DNA from: Hyphomonadaceae bacterium
GTDB lineage: Bacteria > Pseudomonadota > Alphaproteobacteria > Caulobacterales > Aquidulcibacteraceae
Reading direction: 5' to 3'
NCBI GenBank assembly: GCA_019753105.1
Contig: JAIELJ010000012.1
Coordinates: 186,001 to 250,000 of the forward strand
DNA: 64,000 nt
Positions 41,539-51,002 of the stretch are shown here, piece after piece. The notes under the pieces are model-generated. The model was not told the DNA's origin, searched no databases, and saw only the letters and a list, made by a program, of their open reading frames with translations. Made by a program: the position numbers and the translations under genes. How positions within the stretch are numbered: the first letter of the stretch is position 1; each line of letters starts with the position of its first letter.

Positions 41539-42813
41539 ATGGACCGCATTAGCATCACTGGCGGCGCGCCGCTGAACGGCGTTATTCCGATCTATGGGGC
41601 GAAGAATTCGGCGCTGAAGCTTCAGGCGGCGTCGCTGCTCTCGGCTGAGCCTTTGATGCTCGAAAACATGCCGGATCTCGCCGACACGCGGTTCATGACC
41701 CAGCTGCTGAAGACGCTGGGCGTTGAGATCACCTGGATCAAGGAAACCCGGACGCTGCGCATGCATGCAGCGGAAATCCAATCGACCATCGCGCCGTACG
41801 ACCAGGTCCGGAAGATGCGCGCCTCGTTCAATGTGCTCGGGCCCCTGCTGGCGCGTGCGGGCCATGCGACCGTCTCGCTCCCCGGCGGCTGCGCTATCGG
41901 TGCGCGTCCCGTCGATCTGCACTTGAAGGCGTTCGAAGCGATGGGCGCCGACATCCACATCGAGCAGGGCTACGTCAAAGCCGCAGCGCTTCGTGGTCTG
42001 AAGGGTGCCGCGATCGAGTTTCCGTTCGTCTCCGTCGGCGCCACCGAGCATGCGATGCTTGCCGCCGTCTTGGCCAATGGTGAGACGGTTCTGAAGAACG
42101 CCGCGCGCGAGCCGGAAATCGCCGACCTCGCCGATTGCCTGAACGCGATGGGCGCGAAGGTCGAAGGCGCAGGCACGGGCGAGATCCATATTCAAGGCGT
42201 GACGTCCCTGAAGGGCACGAAACACGCCGTCGTCGCGGACCGCATCGAAGCGGGCACGTACGCGATGGCTGCAGCCGCTGCGGGCGGCAACGTGCTGCTC
42301 CAGGGCGCGCGCTTCGAGCATCTGGGCGCGATGATCAAGTTGATGCGCGGCGCCGGTGTTCAGGTCGATGCCGAGGGCCGCGGTTTGCGCATTGTGCGCC
42401 CGCGCAATGCGCCGATCAAAGCGGTTGATTTCGAAACCGAAGCGTTCCCCGGTTTCCCGACTGACCTGCAAGCGCAGGCGATGGCGCTGATGTGCCTTGC
42501 CGATGGTCAGTCACGGATCAAGGAAACCATCTTCGAGAACCGCTTCATGCACGCGCCGGAACTGGCGCGCCTAGGCGCCAAGATCGAAGTGCACGGCAAC
42601 GAAGCGGTGGTCACAGGCGTTCCAAAGTTGATCGGCGCGCCAGTGATGGCGACGGATCTGCGCGCTTCGGTAAGCCTTGTGATCGCGGGTCTCGCCGCGG
42701 AGGGCGAAACCATCGTCAACCGGGTGTATCACCTGGATCGCGGATTCGAGAGCTTGGAACCCAAGCTCGCCGCGTGTGGCGCTAGAATCGAGCGCCAGCG
42801 AGGAGAAGACTAG
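41539..42813 (+). CDS. murA: UDP-N-acetylglucosamine 1-carboxyvinyltransferase
   Basis: This 424-residue enzyme catalyses the first committed step of peptidoglycan synthesis, moving enolpyruvate from PEP to UDP-GlcNAc. The start is the ATG at M-D-R-I-S-I-T-G-G. It has Lys22 in GAKNSALK, the catalytic Cys118 in [15 protein letters not shown], and [13 protein letters not shown] and [14 protein letters not shown] typical of MurA. The Cys makes it fosfomycin-sensitive in principle. Length is normal. It begins the core cluster. Confidence 0.97.
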   Translation: MDRISITGGAPLNGVIPIYGAKNSALKLQAASLLSAEPLMLENMPDLADTRFMTQLLKTLGVEITWIKETRTLRMHAAEIQSTIAPYDQVRKMRASFNVLGPLLARAGHATVSLPGGCAIGARPVDLHLKAFEAMGADIHIEQGYVKAAALRGLKGAAIEFPFVSVGATEHAMLAAVLANGETVLKNAAREPEIADLADCLNAMGAKVEGAGTGEIHIQGVTSLKGTKHAVVADRIEAGTYAMAAAAAGGNVLLQGARFEHLGAMIKLMRGAGVQVDAEGRGLRIVRPRNAPIKAVDFETEAFPGFPTDLQAQAMALMCLADGQSRIKETIFENRFMHAPELARLGAKIEVHGNEAVVTGVPKLIGAPVMATDLRASVSLVIAGLAAEGETIVNRVYHLDRGFESLEPKLAACGARIERQRGED

Positions 42814-42818
42814 AGCGT

Positions 42819-43256
42819 ATGTCCGGCTTGCTGAAACTGATGGCCGAGGACGCTGCCGACCTCGAGATCATCGGGGCTGCGGCGCAGGATGCGTTGGTGC
42901 GCGTCGGCGATATCAGCGTCGACAAACGCGCGCGGCGCTTTGCGTTGATGATGCACCGTTTTCGCTGGGAAGCGGCGGGCGAACAGGGCCCTTATGAGCG
43001 CATTCGTTCGGCGCTGTCGTTCGAGAGCGTGCTGAGCGTCAAGAGCCGGAAGATACGCACTGAAGCGCCCGATGCGCTGGCGGCGTTGCTCGCTGTGCAG
43101 TTCGTGCCCGACGCAGAGCCGCCAAGCGGCGTCGTCCGCCTTGTGCTTGCCGGCGGCGGTGAGTTCGAGATTAACGTCGAGTGTCTCGACGCTACGCTTT
43201 TCGATTTCGGCGAACCTTGGCGCACGCCGCGTCGGCCTGACCACGAACAGCAATGA
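42819..43256 (+). CDS. DUF2948 family protein
   Basis: This 145-residue protein has DUF2948 features: LKLMAEDAADLEIIGAAAQD, FALMMHRFRWEA and the late VRLVLAGGGEFEINVECLDA. It follows murA by 5 bases and overlaps the UPF0262 gene by 4 bases. The family is confined mainly to Alphaproteobacteria and its function is unknown. Confidence 0.88.
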   Translation: MSGLLKLMAEDAADLEIIGAAAQDALVRVGDISVDKRARRFALMMHRFRWEAAGEQGPYERIRSALSFESVLSVKSRKIRTEAPDALAALLAVQFVPDAEPPSGVVRLVLAGGGEFEINVECLDATLFDFGEPWRTPRRPDHEQQ

Positions 43257-43726
43257 GCGAGCGCAATCGCCTCATTGATGTCATTCTTGACGAAGGTTCG
43301 CTCGCGCCTGCCTCAACCAATGCCGAACACGAACGCCGCATCGCGCTGTTCGATTTGAAGGAAACCAACTCGTTTGGCGTAAAAGGTGAGGATCGCGGGC
43401 CATACCAGCTCAGCATCGCGCACATTGAAGGCCGCTTGGCCTTCGATGTGCTGAACGAATGCGGCGAGCGTGTCGTGCTCCACTATCTCGCGATGTCTGT
43501 GATGCGAAAGCTGGTGAAGGACTATGTCATCATCTGCGAGAGCTATCACTCCGCCATCCGCACGGCCTCGCCCAGTCAGATCGAAGCGATCGATATGGGC
43601 CGGCGCGGGCTGCACAACGAAGCGGCCGAAGTGCTGCAGGACGCGCTCAACGAGCGCTTCGATATCGATCTTGAAACCGCGCGGCGTCTCTTCACGCTCG
43701 TATGCGCTCTGCAGACGCGGGCGTGA
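43253..43726 (+). CDS. UPF0262 family protein
   Basis: This 157-residue protein matches UPF0262 by RLIDVILDEGSLAPAS, EHERRIALFDLKETNSF and MSVMRKLVKDYVIICESYHS, with EAIDMGRRGLHNEAAEVLQD near the end. The function is unknown. In related genomes hisD commonly precedes this gene; here it directly overlaps DUF2948. Confidence 0.92.
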   Translation: MSERNRLIDVILDEGSLAPASTNAEHERRIALFDLKETNSFGVKGEDRGPYQLSIAHIEGRLAFDVLNECGERVVLHYLAMSVMRKLVKDYVIICESYHSAIRTASPSQIEAIDMGRRGLHNEAAEVLQDALNERFDIDLETARRLFTLVCALQTRA

Positions 43727-43732
43727 CGCACA

Positions 43733-44191
43733 ATGGCGGAGGGCCCGCCCGCTTCGGTGCTGTTTGCCTGCACCCATAACGTGATCCGCTCGCCGATGGC
43801 CGCGGAGCTGATGCGCATGCAGTTCGGGTCGCTGGTTCGGGTGGATAGTGTCGGCCTGCGGCCTGGGGACGAGGTGTCGGCGATGGCGGCCTTCGTGGTC
43901 GATGAAGCCGGCGGCGACATCTCGAAATACGAGCCCAAGGGCTTTGACTATTTCGAGAGCGATTATTTCGAGCATGGCCCGTTTGACTTGATCGTCTCGC
44001 TCAGCCCCGAAGCTCACCACACCGCCTTGGGCCTCATCCCAGTTTTGACCGGTGCGGCCGAGTACTGGCCCACCTTCGACCCCTCCCTGACGGAAGGCTC
44101 GCGCGATCAAGTGCTTATGGAGTACCGGGCGGTGCGGGATGGGCTCGCGAAAAGGATCGCTGCCCGCTTCGCCCGCCCATCGACGGGATAG
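43733..44191 (+). CDS. Low-molecular-weight protein tyrosine phosphatase-like protein
   Basis: This 152-residue protein has the CX5R loop C13-T-H-N-V-I-R19-S at its N-terminus, the active-site pattern of LMW phosphatases and arsenate reductases. The rest (FDLIVSLSPEAHH, then WPTFDPSL) fits the fold, with Asp in FDP as a possible general acid. Phosphatase activity is probable but the substrate is unknown. It lies between UPF0262 and infA as in other Alphaproteobacteria. Confidence 0.85.
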   Translation: MAEGPPASVLFACTHNVIRSPMAAELMRMQFGSLVRVDSVGLRPGDEVSAMAAFVVDEAGGDISKYEPKGFDYFESDYFEHGPFDLIVSLSPEAHHTALGLIPVLTGAAEYWPTFDPSLTEGSRDQVLMEYRAVRDGLAKRIAARFARPSTG

Positions 44192-44236
44192 AGTCGGGAG
44201 CCTATAAGGCCCCGCCGCCAAGAATCTGGAGACCGA

Positions 44237-44455
44237 ATGGCAAAGGAAGAACTACTGGAATTCGCGGGAACCGTGATTGAGCTTTTGCCCAACGCGACGT
44301 TCCTGGTGAAGCTCGAGAACGATCACGAGATCATCGCCCACACCGCAGGCAAGATGCGCAAGAACCGCATCCGCGTGCTGGCCGGCGACAAGGTCCTAGT
44401 CGAGATGACGCCATATGATCTGACCAAGGGTCGGATCACGTATCGTTTCAAATGA
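44237..44455 (+). CDS. infA: Translation initiation factor IF-1
   Basis: This 72-residue OB-fold protein has the classic IF-1 sequence: [40 protein letters not shown] and [12 protein letters not shown] at the C-terminus. IF-1 binds the ribosomal A site during initiation. Length and motifs are exact for the family. It overlaps the next SDR gene by 4 bases. Confidence 0.98.
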   Translation: MAKEELLEFAGTVIELLPNATFLVKLENDHEIIAHTAGKMRKNRIRVLAGDKVLVEMTPYDLTKGRITYRFK

Positions 44456-45321
44456 GAAAAGCCTCGCTCGATCGCGCAGTCGTCGTCACCGGCGCATCAA
44501 CCGGCATCGGCCGCGCCGCTGTGGCGAGCGCTGTCGGCCAGGGCAGCCATGTCTTCGCCAGCGTGCGCAAGCAGGCAGACGCGGACAGTTTAACGACTGA
44601 GTTCGGCGAAGCCGTTACCCCGCTGATCTTCGATGTTGCTGACGAGGTCGCCGTACGCGCGGGCGCAGCCCAGGTCGCGCAGGCGCTCGGCAATCGCAAG
44701 CTCTTCGGGCTTGTGAACAATGCCGGCATCGCCGTGCCTGGCCCGCTGCTGCATTTGGACACTGACGATCTACGCCGGCAATTCGAAGTGAATCTCTTCG
44801 GCGTGCACAATGTCACGCGCGCATTCGCTGATCTTCTGGGCGCGGATCGCGAGCGCATCGGCAGGCCTGGGCGCATTGTGATGATCTCGTCGGTGGGCGG
44901 TCAGAATGGCGCGCCGTTCGTCGGGCCGTATTCGTCGTCGAAGTTCGCGCTCGAAGGCTACTCGCAGTCGCTCCGCCGCGAGCTGATGCTCTACGGCATC
45001 GACGTCATCGTCATCGGCCCCGGCGCAATCGCCACGCCCATCTGGGATAAGGCCGAGCAGAACGATTTGAAGCGGTTTTCCAACACGCCCTATGCGAAGG
45101 CGACAGAGCGGGTGGCGGATTACATGCTGAAGCAAGGCCGCGAAGGCCTGCCAGCTTCGCAAGTCGGCGATCTCATTTGGCGCTGCTTGGCCGATGCCAA
45201 CCCGAAGGTGCGCTATCCCATTCTTCGCCGCCCCTTCATGGACCGCACGCTGCCGCGTCTCATGAACCCGCGTACGGTTGATCGCATCATCGCCAAACGC
45301 TTGGGGCTCACGAAGCGTTGA
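44452..45321 (+). CDS. Short-chain dehydrogenase/reductase
   Basis: This 289-residue classical SDR has the cofactor motif TGASTGIGR (about residues 13-21), NNAGI, catalytic Ser in MISSVGGQ and the Y-x-x-x-K motif in [19 protein letters not shown], with [13 protein letters not shown] after it. The lack of an acidic residue after the second strand (FASVRKQ) suggests NADP preference. It overlaps infA (ATGA) and the maf-like gene (TTGA), and is an addition relative to the usual infA-maf order. Confidence 0.9.
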   Translation: MRKASLDRAVVVTGASTGIGRAAVASAVGQGSHVFASVRKQADADSLTTEFGEAVTPLIFDVADEVAVRAGAAQVAQALGNRKLFGLVNNAGIAVPGPLLHLDTDDLRRQFEVNLFGVHNVTRAFADLLGADRERIGRPGRIVMISSVGGQNGAPFVGPYSSSKFALEGYSQSLRRELMLYGIDVIVIGPGAIATPIWDKAEQNDLKRFSNTPYAKATERVADYMLKQGREGLPASQVGDLIWRCLADANPKVRYPILRRPFMDRTLPRLMNPRTVDRIIAKRLGLTKR

Positions 45322-45875
45322 AGCTTATCCTTGCCAGCGCGAGCCCGCGCAGGCTGGCGCTTCTGGCGCAAATCGGCATCGCGCCGGACGAAATTCGCGC
45401 TGCCAACATTGATGAAACGCCGCTGAAAGGCGAAACGCCGCGCTTGCATGCATTGCGTCTCGCGCGCGGAAAGGCTGAAGCCGTGAGCGCGGACGACGCG
45501 CTTGTGTTGGCGGCCGACACCGTCGTCGCTGTCGGGCGGCGCATTTTGCCAAAAGCGGAGACCGAGCAACAAGCGCGTGATTGTTTGGCGCTTCTCTCCG
45601 GCCGCACGCATCGGGTCTATACCGCGGTCGCGTTAAAGCGTGCGGATCACGTGAACACACGGCTTGTTGAGGCGCGTGTCTCGTTCAAGCCGCTCACGAA
45701 GGCGGACACCGAAGCCTACATCGCCAGCGGCGAATGGCAGGGCAAAGCGGGAGGTTACGCGATCCAGGGCCTCGCCGCACGCTACATCACCAACATCATC
45801 GGCTCCTACTCCGCGATAGTCGGCCTGCCGCTCTATGAGACGGCGAACCTGATCGAGGGCGCGCGTCGTGGCTGA
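45318..45875 (+). CDS. maf: Maf-family nucleoside triphosphate pyrophosphatase
   Basis: This 185-residue protein starts at a TTG overlapping the SDR stop codon. It has the Maf signature [16 protein letters not shown], the [17 protein letters not shown] motif and [19 protein letters not shown] with the conserved Tyr and Gly residues. Maf proteins hydrolyse nucleotides such as dTTP, UTP or modified NTPs. It overlaps the RNase E/G gene by 8 bases, so they are co-expressed. Confidence 0.92.
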   Translation: MKLILASASPRRLALLAQIGIAPDEIRAANIDETPLKGETPRLHALRLARGKAEAVSADDALVLAADTVVAVGRRILPKAETEQQARDCLALLSGRTHRVYTAVALKRADHVNTRLVEARVSFKPLTKADTEAYIASGEWQGKAGGYAIQGLAARYITNIIGSYSAIVGLPLYETANLIEGARRG

Positions 45876-46962
45876 GCCCCTCGAGACCTGGATCGACGCC
45901 GCGATCGGTGAAACCCGCGAAGCTTTGGTGCGCGATGGCAGCCCGATCGCATTGCGTGTCATGCGCGCCAGCGACGAGGGTCGGCGGGCGCGTTGGGGTG
46001 AAATTTACTGCGCGCGCGTTCGCGAGATCGACCGCCGCCGTCGTGGAGCATTTCTCGATCTGGGCTTAAGCGCGCAGCAAGGCTTCTTGCCGCTTGGCGA
46101 CGATGGCCGTGCGCGACTGCGCCGCGAGCGCGTGGCATTGCGCGAAGGCCAAGGCGTCATCGTCTCGGTCACGCGCGAGGCGGCGCGCGAGAAAAATCCG
46201 GTCGTTGAACTCAGCGAAGTCGGGCACGACGGCGAGGCGCCGCATCGCATCGCCCAGCACGAGGTTGATGAGGAATTACTATTGGCGCGCCCCGCCGATG
46301 CGTCGCTTCGCGGCAAGCTCGACGGCGTGATCGAAGATGCGCTTGCGCGCGCGGCGCCAATCCCCGGCGGCGGTGTCCTCACGATTGAACCCACCGCGGC
46401 GCTGGTGGCGATCGATGTCGACGCCGGCGGCCGCGCTGGTTCGGGCGACCCGGAGCGCTTTGCGCTTGATCTCAATATCGCCGCCGCGCACGAGGCCGCG
46501 CGGCAGATAAGGCTGCGCAATCTGGCAGGCATTATCGCTATTGATTTCGTGTCGCTCCGCGCCAAGTCGCACGCCAAGCAATTGGAGGAAGCAGTGAAGC
46601 AGGCGTTCGCTGGTGATCCGTGGAGCGTACAGCTGGGCGGCTTGTCGCGCTTCGGCGTCTTTGACATGGCGCGCTCGCAACTCCGCGCGCCGCTGCATGA
46701 ACAACTGCGCGATCCGGATGGGCGGCTGTCCGTTGAGACCGTGGCGTTGATGGCGTTGCGAGCGATTGAGCGTGAGGGCCGTGCCCAAGCAGGCCGTCAG
46801 ATTGCCTGCACTGTGTCGCCGGAGGTTAAGGCTTGGCTCGACGCCGCCGAGATTGATTGGCGCGCGCAGCTCTCCAATTCGCTGGGCATGCGCTGGACGC
46901 TCGATAGCGCGCCCAAAGAGGCCCCATGGCCGCGCGACAGGATTGATGCGAGGGCGCTATGA
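45868..46962 (+). CDS. Ribonuclease E/G family protein
   Basis: This 364-residue protein begins at a GTG. It has the S1-like domain part ([23 protein letters not shown]), an [13 protein letters not shown] segment, the catalytic core [10 protein letters not shown] with metal-binding Asp and IIAIDFVSL. It ends with [14 protein letters not shown]. It is shorter than E. coli RNase G (489) and lacks the zinc-link and C-terminal extensions. This matches the short alphaproteobacterial paralogue beside maf and yacG. Confidence 0.88.
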   Translation: MAEPLETWIDAAIGETREALVRDGSPIALRVMRASDEGRRARWGEIYCARVREIDRRRRGAFLDLGLSAQQGFLPLGDDGRARLRRERVALREGQGVIVSVTREAAREKNPVVELSEVGHDGEAPHRIAQHEVDEELLLARPADASLRGKLDGVIEDALARAAPIPGGGVLTIEPTAALVAIDVDAGGRAGSGDPERFALDLNIAAAHEAARQIRLRNLAGIIAIDFVSLRAKSHAKQLEEAVKQAFAGDPWSVQLGGLSRFGVFDMARSQLRAPLHEQLRDPDGRLSVETVALMALRAIEREGRAQAGRQIACTVSPEVKAWLDAAEIDWRAQLSNSLGMRWTLDSAPKEAPWPRDRIDARAL

Positions 46963-47123
46963 GTAAGTGCGCTATCTGCGGCAAGGAACAGGACCCGAAG
47001 TTCAAGCCTTTCTGTTCGAAGCGTTGTGCCGATGTGGATTTGAATCGCTGGTTTTCGGGCGGTTACGCTATTCCCGCGGTCGAAGAAGATGATCCAGACC
47101 AAGGCGAGGAGCGAGAGCAATGA
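46959..47123 (+). CDS. yacG: DNA gyrase inhibitor YacG (zinc-binding)
   Basis: This 54-residue protein has a zinc motif C4-x-x-C7 and C19-x-x-x-C23 in KCAICGKEQDPKFKPFCSKR, followed by ADVDLNRWFSGGYAIP, a strong YacG signature. YacG inhibits gyrase. It overlaps the RNase E/G gene (ATGA) and the next lipoprotein gene (ATGA), so it belongs to the same operon. Confidence 0.95.
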   Translation: MSKCAICGKEQDPKFKPFCSKRCADVDLNRWFSGGYAIPAVEEDDPDQGEEREQ

Positions 47124-47473
47124 GGAAATTTCTAATCGCCGCTTTCGTGCTGGGGCTCGCCGCCTGCGCGCCGGTTGATCCAGCGCCGACGCCCGGGGCA
47201 TCAGCTGGCAGCGCCCAGACCGATTGCACCGCGCGCGGCGGCACGATGCAACGCGTCGGCCGTGCGCAGACGCTGCAATGCGTGGTGCCGTACGCGGATG
47301 CAGGCGAGGCTTGCCGGAGCGGTAGCGAATGCGATTCCGGTAATTGCATCGGCCCCGTAGACGCGGCCGGCCAGACCAATGTCACAGGCCAGTGCCAAGC
47401 GTCGAACATGCGTTTCGGTTGCTACTCGCATGTAAACAACGGCCGCGCCGAACAAGCGATCTGTGTGGACTAG
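47120..47473 (+). CDS. Cys-rich lipoprotein
   Basis: This 117-residue protein has a lipoprotein signal ending G-L-A-A-C (Cys16). The mature part has eight further Cys residues in patterns such as GEACRSGSECDSGNC, suggesting disulfides in the periplasm or on the cell surface. No family recognised. It ends the murA-yacG run and converges with a DUF4112 gene. Confidence 0.72.
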   Translation: MRKFLIAAFVLGLAACAPVDPAPTPGASAGSAQTDCTARGGTMQRVGRAQTLQCVVPYADAGEACRSGSECDSGNCIGPVDAAGQTNVTGQCQASNMRFGCYSHVNNGRAEQAICVD

Positions 47474-47477
47474 GCTG

Positions 47478-47867
47478 TCAGCGCACCACGCGTCCTTGCT
47501 CTTCCAAATGGCGAAGCAGCAAGCGCACGTTTCTGGTGTTTGAGCGGAAGGCGAAGTCAAAGACGTCGCCGAGCAGCGGAACGGCGCCGAGTAGCGTGTC
47601 GAGTACGACGTTGCCGCCCATGCGCGCGAGCAACAGAGGCGGGGCGCCGAGCTCTCGCGCGCGATGCATAATGTAAAGGCTCATGAGCGCGGTGACGCCA
47701 TCACCCACGCCGGGGACGAGGCCGATAACGGAATCCAATCCGAAACGGAGATTCGTGCCAGGTATGACGAAGCGCGTATCGAGCCAATCGGCGAGTTTAC
47801 GAATATCCGAAATGTCCGCGATCTCGCGGGCTTGGAGTGGTTCGATGATCTCTATGCGCGTAGTCAT
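47478..47867 (-). CDS. DUF4112 family membrane protein
   Basis: This 129-residue protein matches DUF4112: RKLADWLDTRFVIPGTNLRF, GLDSVIGLVPGVGDGVTALM and PLLGDVFDFAFRSNTRNVRL. It has two short membrane segments. Function unknown. The stop lies 5 bases from the convergent lipoprotein gene. Confidence 0.88.
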   Translation of the reverse strand: MTTRIEIIEPLQAREIADISDIRKLADWLDTRFVIPGTNLRFGLDSVIGLVPGVGDGVTALMSLYIMHRARELGAPPLLLARMGGNVVLDTLLGAVPLLGDVFDFAFRSNTRNVRLLLRHLEEQGRVVR

Positions 47868-47901
47868 GCGGCGCTAACGATGAGTGCCGCGCGCCGGTTC
47901 C

Positions 47902-48684
47902 TTAAGCGAATGTTGCAACGATCGGGACGTGATCTGACGCCTTCTCCAGGCTGCGCGCTTTCTTGAAGATTTCCACGTCCTGCAAGCGGTCCGCCGCCTG
48001 CGGTGACAGCAGCAAGTGGTCGATGCGGATGCCGTGATCCTTTTGCCAGGCGCCGGCTTGGTAGTCCCAGAATGTGTATTTGTGCGCAGCGCCATCGTCG
48101 GCCATGAACGCGTCAGTCAGGCCGAGGTTTTGCAGGGCGCGATAGGCGGCGCGTGTTTCGGGCTGGAAGAGTGCATCGCCCGTCCAGACGCGAGGATCGT
48201 GACAATCGACGTCGCGCGGGATGACGTTGTAGTCGCCCGCAATGATGAAGCGCTCCTCCTGCTTCAGCAGCTCCGACAGGTGCGCGTGCAGCGCCTCCAT
48301 GAACTGCAGTTTGAACTGGAATTTCTCGGTGGCGATTGGATTGCCGTTAGGTGCGTAGATCGACCCAACGCGCACCGGACCATCGGGTGCTGCGATCACG
48401 GCCTCAATGTAACGAGATTGCTCGTGCTCAAGGCCGGGGATGCCGCGGACGAATTCTTCAATGCGATGCTTCGACAGGATCGCGACGCCATTATAGCTCT
48501 TCTGGCCGAACGTCTCGATGTTGTAGCCGAGCGCCTCGAACTCGAGCCGCGGGAAGCGCGGGTCCTCGCATTTGATTTCCTGCAGACACCAAACATCGGC
48601 GTTCACTTCCTCGAACACCTTTAGCGCCGTAGGCAGGCGCGCGAGGATGGAATTGACGTTCCAGGCAGCGATCTTCAGAGCCAT
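47902..48684 (-). CDS. xthA: Exodeoxyribonuclease III
   Basis: This 260-residue enzyme has the EEP fold: KIAAWNVNSILARL (Asn7-like), WCLQEIKCEDPRFP (catalytic Glu), SIYAPNGNP, FIIAGDYNVIPRDVDCHDP (Asp, Asn) and KDHGIRIDHLLLSP and KASDHVPIVA at the end. It repairs abasic sites and trims 3' ends. All catalytic positions look intact. Confidence 0.95.
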   Translation of the reverse strand: MALKIAAWNVNSILARLPTALKVFEEVNADVWCLQEIKCEDPRFPRLEFEALGYNIETFGQKSYNGVAILSKHRIEEFVRGIPGLEHEQSRYIEAVIAAPDGPVRVGSIYAPNGNPIATEKFQFKLQFMEALHAHLSELLKQEERFIIAGDYNVIPRDVDCHDPRVWTGDALFQPETRAAYRALQNLGLTDAFMADDGAAHKYTFWDYQAGAWQKDHGIRIDHLLLSPQAADRLQDVEIFKKARSLEKASDHVPIVATFA

Positions 48685-48715
48685 ACGCCGGGCTTAGCCG
48701 GGCGCGCAGGCGGCA

Positions 48716-48865
48716 TCAACCGAACCAGCCGAGGCCAACGGCCGCGAAGCCGATAATGACGAGGGCGATGCCTCCCGCCAGGACGTAGCGGAGGTGGTGG
48801 CCAGTCTCGCCGGCCCGGGCTTCGTCTTTGTTCAGTTCGACGTGGTCTCCGACGCGGCGAGCCAT
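48716..48865 (-). CDS. Small membrane protein, conserved type
   Basis: This 49-residue frame starts M-A-R-R-V-G-D-H-V-E with AGGAGG 6 bases upstream, and has a C-terminal membrane helix (VLAGGIALVIIGFAAVGLGW). The polar start followed by a single helix, and the good ribosome site, support a real small membrane protein. Function unknown. Confidence 0.65.
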   Translation of the reverse strand: MARRVGDHVELNKDEARAGETGHHLRYVLAGGIALVIIGFAAVGLGWFG

Positions 48866-48941
48866 GTAAGCCTCCTGTTGCTTGTCCGGGTTGATTTGTA
48901 GGGGCGCCGGGAAGCGTTTATGCTGCGGCCCTGAGGCGCGT

Positions 48942-49268
48942 ATGATTGTAATCCTTTGGGCGTTCACATTGTTCCACCTCGTCGTGGGGCTCGCGAGCTT
49001 GGGCATGGCGGTGCGTCTGCTCGGGCCGGTTGAGCGCTCGCACTGGCGCTCGAAGGTGGCGCTGCTTGTGGCTGAGCTGCTGTGCTGGATTTATCCGGTG
49101 GCGGCTGTGGTTGCGGTGAAGTCCGCGTGGTCGGCGCATGATGCGGGGCATCCGATGGCGCTCGCCATGCTGCTCGCGCCGATTCTGTGGCTCGTCATGA
49201 TGGGGCTGGCGTTCGCCATCGTCGACTTCGCCGAGGACGGCGTGCTGGGCAACGCTAGAACCCCTTGA
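48942..49268 (+). CDS. Hypothetical integral membrane protein
   Basis: This is about 108 residues from M-I-V-I-L-W-A-F-T-L, with three predicted helices (LFHLVVGLASLGMAVRLL, VALLVAELLCWIYPVAAVVA, LAMLLAPILWLVMMGLAFAI). The 3' end overlaps the 3' end of the convergent nitroreductase gene by 14 bases. Family not recognised. Confidence 0.6.
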   Translation: MIVILWAFTLFHLVVGLASLGMAVRLLGPVERSHWRSKVALLVAELLCWIYPVAAVVAVKSAWSAHDAGHPMALAMLLAPILWLVMMGLAFAIVDFAEDGVLGNARTP

Positions 49269-49914
49269 ACGTCGCAAACTCGTCCACGCTCGCGCGATCA
49301 GCCCGCAGTGTGTTCACAGCTTTCGTCTCGTCGGCATAACCGAGCGCCATGCCGCAATAGATCATCTCTTCGTCGGGTAGCGCGAAGTGCGATGCGAGCG
49401 GGACGCGCATGCGCGCCCAGGCTTCCTGCATGCAAGAGCCGACGCCGCGCTCGATCGCGGCGAGCGCCACCGATTGCATGAACATCCCCATGTGCGCCCA
49501 CTGGCCGTGGCCCATGGCTTTTTCGATGACGAAGAAGAGACCAACAGGCGCGCCGAAGAATTCGTAATTCTGCATCAGATGCATCAGCCGCGCGCCTTTG
49601 TTTTCGCGCGGGATATCGAGCAATGCGTACATGTCTTCGCCGAGCTTGTAGCGGCGCGAGCGGTAGGGCTCCCAGAGATTGGCGGGATAGACCGGGCGAT
49701 CATCTTCGGCGCCGGGCAGGTTCGCTTTCGCAAGTGCTACCACCTCGTCGCGCTCCGCGCCGCTGACGGCGATGACTTTCCACGGCTGCAGGTTTCCGCC
49801 GGATGGCGCGAAGCGAGCGATGTCGAGGATCTCGCGCACGAGCGTTTCAGGCAGCGGATCGGGTTTGAAGGCGCGCACGGAAATGCGGGCCTTAAGCGCT
49901 TCGGTGACGTTCAT
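49255..49914 (-). CDS. Nitroreductase family flavoprotein
   Basis: This 219-residue protein has the nitroreductase features ARISVRAFKPDPLP (FMN phosphate binding), RFAPSGGNLQPWKVIAVS and the later EDEEMIYCGMALGYADET type ending (ALPDEEMIYCGMALGY). These enzymes use FMN and NAD(P)H on nitro compounds, quinones or flavins. Cytosolic. No partner gene suggests a substrate. Confidence 0.9.
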   Translation of the reverse strand: MNVTEALKARISVRAFKPDPLPETLVREILDIARFAPSGGNLQPWKVIAVSGAERDEVVALAKANLPGAEDDRPVYPANLWEPYRSRRYKLGEDMYALLDIPRENKGARLMHLMQNYEFFGAPVGLFFVIEKAMGHGQWAHMGMFMQSVALAAIERGVGSCMQEAWARMRVPLASHFALPDEEMIYCGMALGYADETKAVNTLRADRASVDEFATFKGF

Positions 49915-49956
49915 GCAGCGATATGAACCTCTCGCACGCGCTCTGCCAACGGCGCC

Positions 49957-50586
49957 CTAGGGGCGCCCTTCGCGGACGCGCTGTTGAATATCCTTGGCGT
50001 AAGCGCGCCCAGCCTTTTGTGCGGCCTCGATTTCTTTCGCCGACATTTCGCTCGCCAACGCTTTCGCCCGTTCGCGCGCCGCATCGTCTCCCGCGAGCGA
50101 TACGCTGGCGTAGAGCCATGAGAGCGCTTCAACGGGATCCCGGTCCATCAACATATCGGAGAGGTGCAGAATCGCGGGCGCGTGGCCGAGTTCGGACGCG
50201 CGCAACAACCAGCGGCGCGCGTCGTCTGGATCACTCATGGTCGCTAGTTGAATCATTGCATCGCGATCACCCGCGCCGGCGGCGGAGCGGAACAACGCAT
50301 AGGCGCGCTCGTCATCCTTCGGCGTGCCAACACCGGAGCGGAGCGCGATGCCGTAGGCGACTTCAGCGCCGACGTGACCAAGATCGGCGGCGCGTGCAAA
50401 GCAATCGACGCCCGCTTCCTTTTCAACCGGCCCGCCGAGGCCGCGCCAATAGAGTTGGCCGAGGTGATAGAAGCCAGCGGCGCGATCGTCGTCTTGCAGG
50501 CCTTCTTCGAGAAGGCGGCGCGCGCGCTTCCAATCCTTCTTGCCGAACGCCTCGATGCCCCGGTCAATCTTGGAGCCGCCGAACAT
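49957..50586 (-). CDS. Sel1-like repeat protein
   Basis: This is about 209 residues from M-F-G-G-S-K-I-D-R-G. Several Sel1-type repeats are visible, such as AGFYHLGQLYWRGLGGPVEK, DLGHVGAEVAYGIALRSGVG and AILHLSDMLMDRDPVEALSW. Such repeats form protein-binding scaffolds. It lies 5 bases downstream of the erpA-like gene and is probably co-transcribed with it. Confidence 0.85.
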   Translation of the reverse strand: MFGGSKIDRGIEAFGKKDWKRARRLLEEGLQDDDRAAGFYHLGQLYWRGLGGPVEKEAGVDCFARAADLGHVGAEVAYGIALRSGVGTPKDDERAYALFRSAAGAGDRDAMIQLATMSDPDDARRWLLRASELGHAPAILHLSDMLMDRDPVEALSWLYASVSLAGDDAARERAKALASEMSAKEIEAAQKAGRAYAKDIQQRVREGRP

Positions 50587-50591
50587 TGGCG

Positions 50592-50918
50592 TCAGACCGC
50601 GAAGCTCACGCCGCAGCCGCAGGCGGAGGTGGCGTTTGGATTTTTGATTTTGAACGAGGCGCCGATCAGTTCGTCGACCCAATCGACCTGCGAGCCGAGC
50701 AGAAATGGCAGCGACACCGGATCGACAAAGAGCCGCGCGCCGTCGCGTTCGATCACGACGTCATCGGCATTGGCGCTGGGCGCGACGCCGATTTCGTACT
50801 GAAAGCCGGAGCATCCCCCACCCTCGACGGCGACGCGCAGACCGGCGCCTGCCGGCTCGGCGGCGACGATCGACTTGATGCGCTCGGCGGCGGTGGCGGT
50901 GAGGGCGATGTCAGTCAT
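50592..50918 (-). CDS. erpA: Iron-sulfur cluster insertion protein (ErpA/IscA type)
   Basis: This 108-residue A-type carrier has the three Cys ligands: Cys36 in VEGGGCSGFQYE and Cys100/Cys102 in TSACGCGVSF. The C-terminal CGCGVSF is diagnostic. It passes Fe-S clusters to target enzymes. It is divergent from dgt by 84 bases, a common arrangement in Alphaproteobacteria. Confidence 0.93.
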   Translation of the reverse strand: MTDIALTATAAERIKSIVAAEPAGAGLRVAVEGGGCSGFQYEIGVAPSANADDVVIERDGARLFVDPVSLPFLLGSQVDWVDELIGASFKIKNPNATSACGCGVSFAV

Positions 50919-51002
50919 GCGTTAACGATACCGTGGTGGCGGTTTCTCAAAGGGTCAGCGTCCATATATGGTCTCATTCGGACAAAGAGGAGAAGCCAGT
51001 TC

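Noticed and set aside
41443-42471. 342-residue open frame on the minus strand opposite murA
   Set aside because: It is antisense to a clear murA, has no recognisable domain and is a typical high-GC shadow frame.
49923-51002. N-terminal extension that would make dgt 769 residues
   Set aside because: The extension is antisense to a Sel1-repeat gene and an erpA-type gene; dgt of normal length starts at 51003 with a ribosome site.
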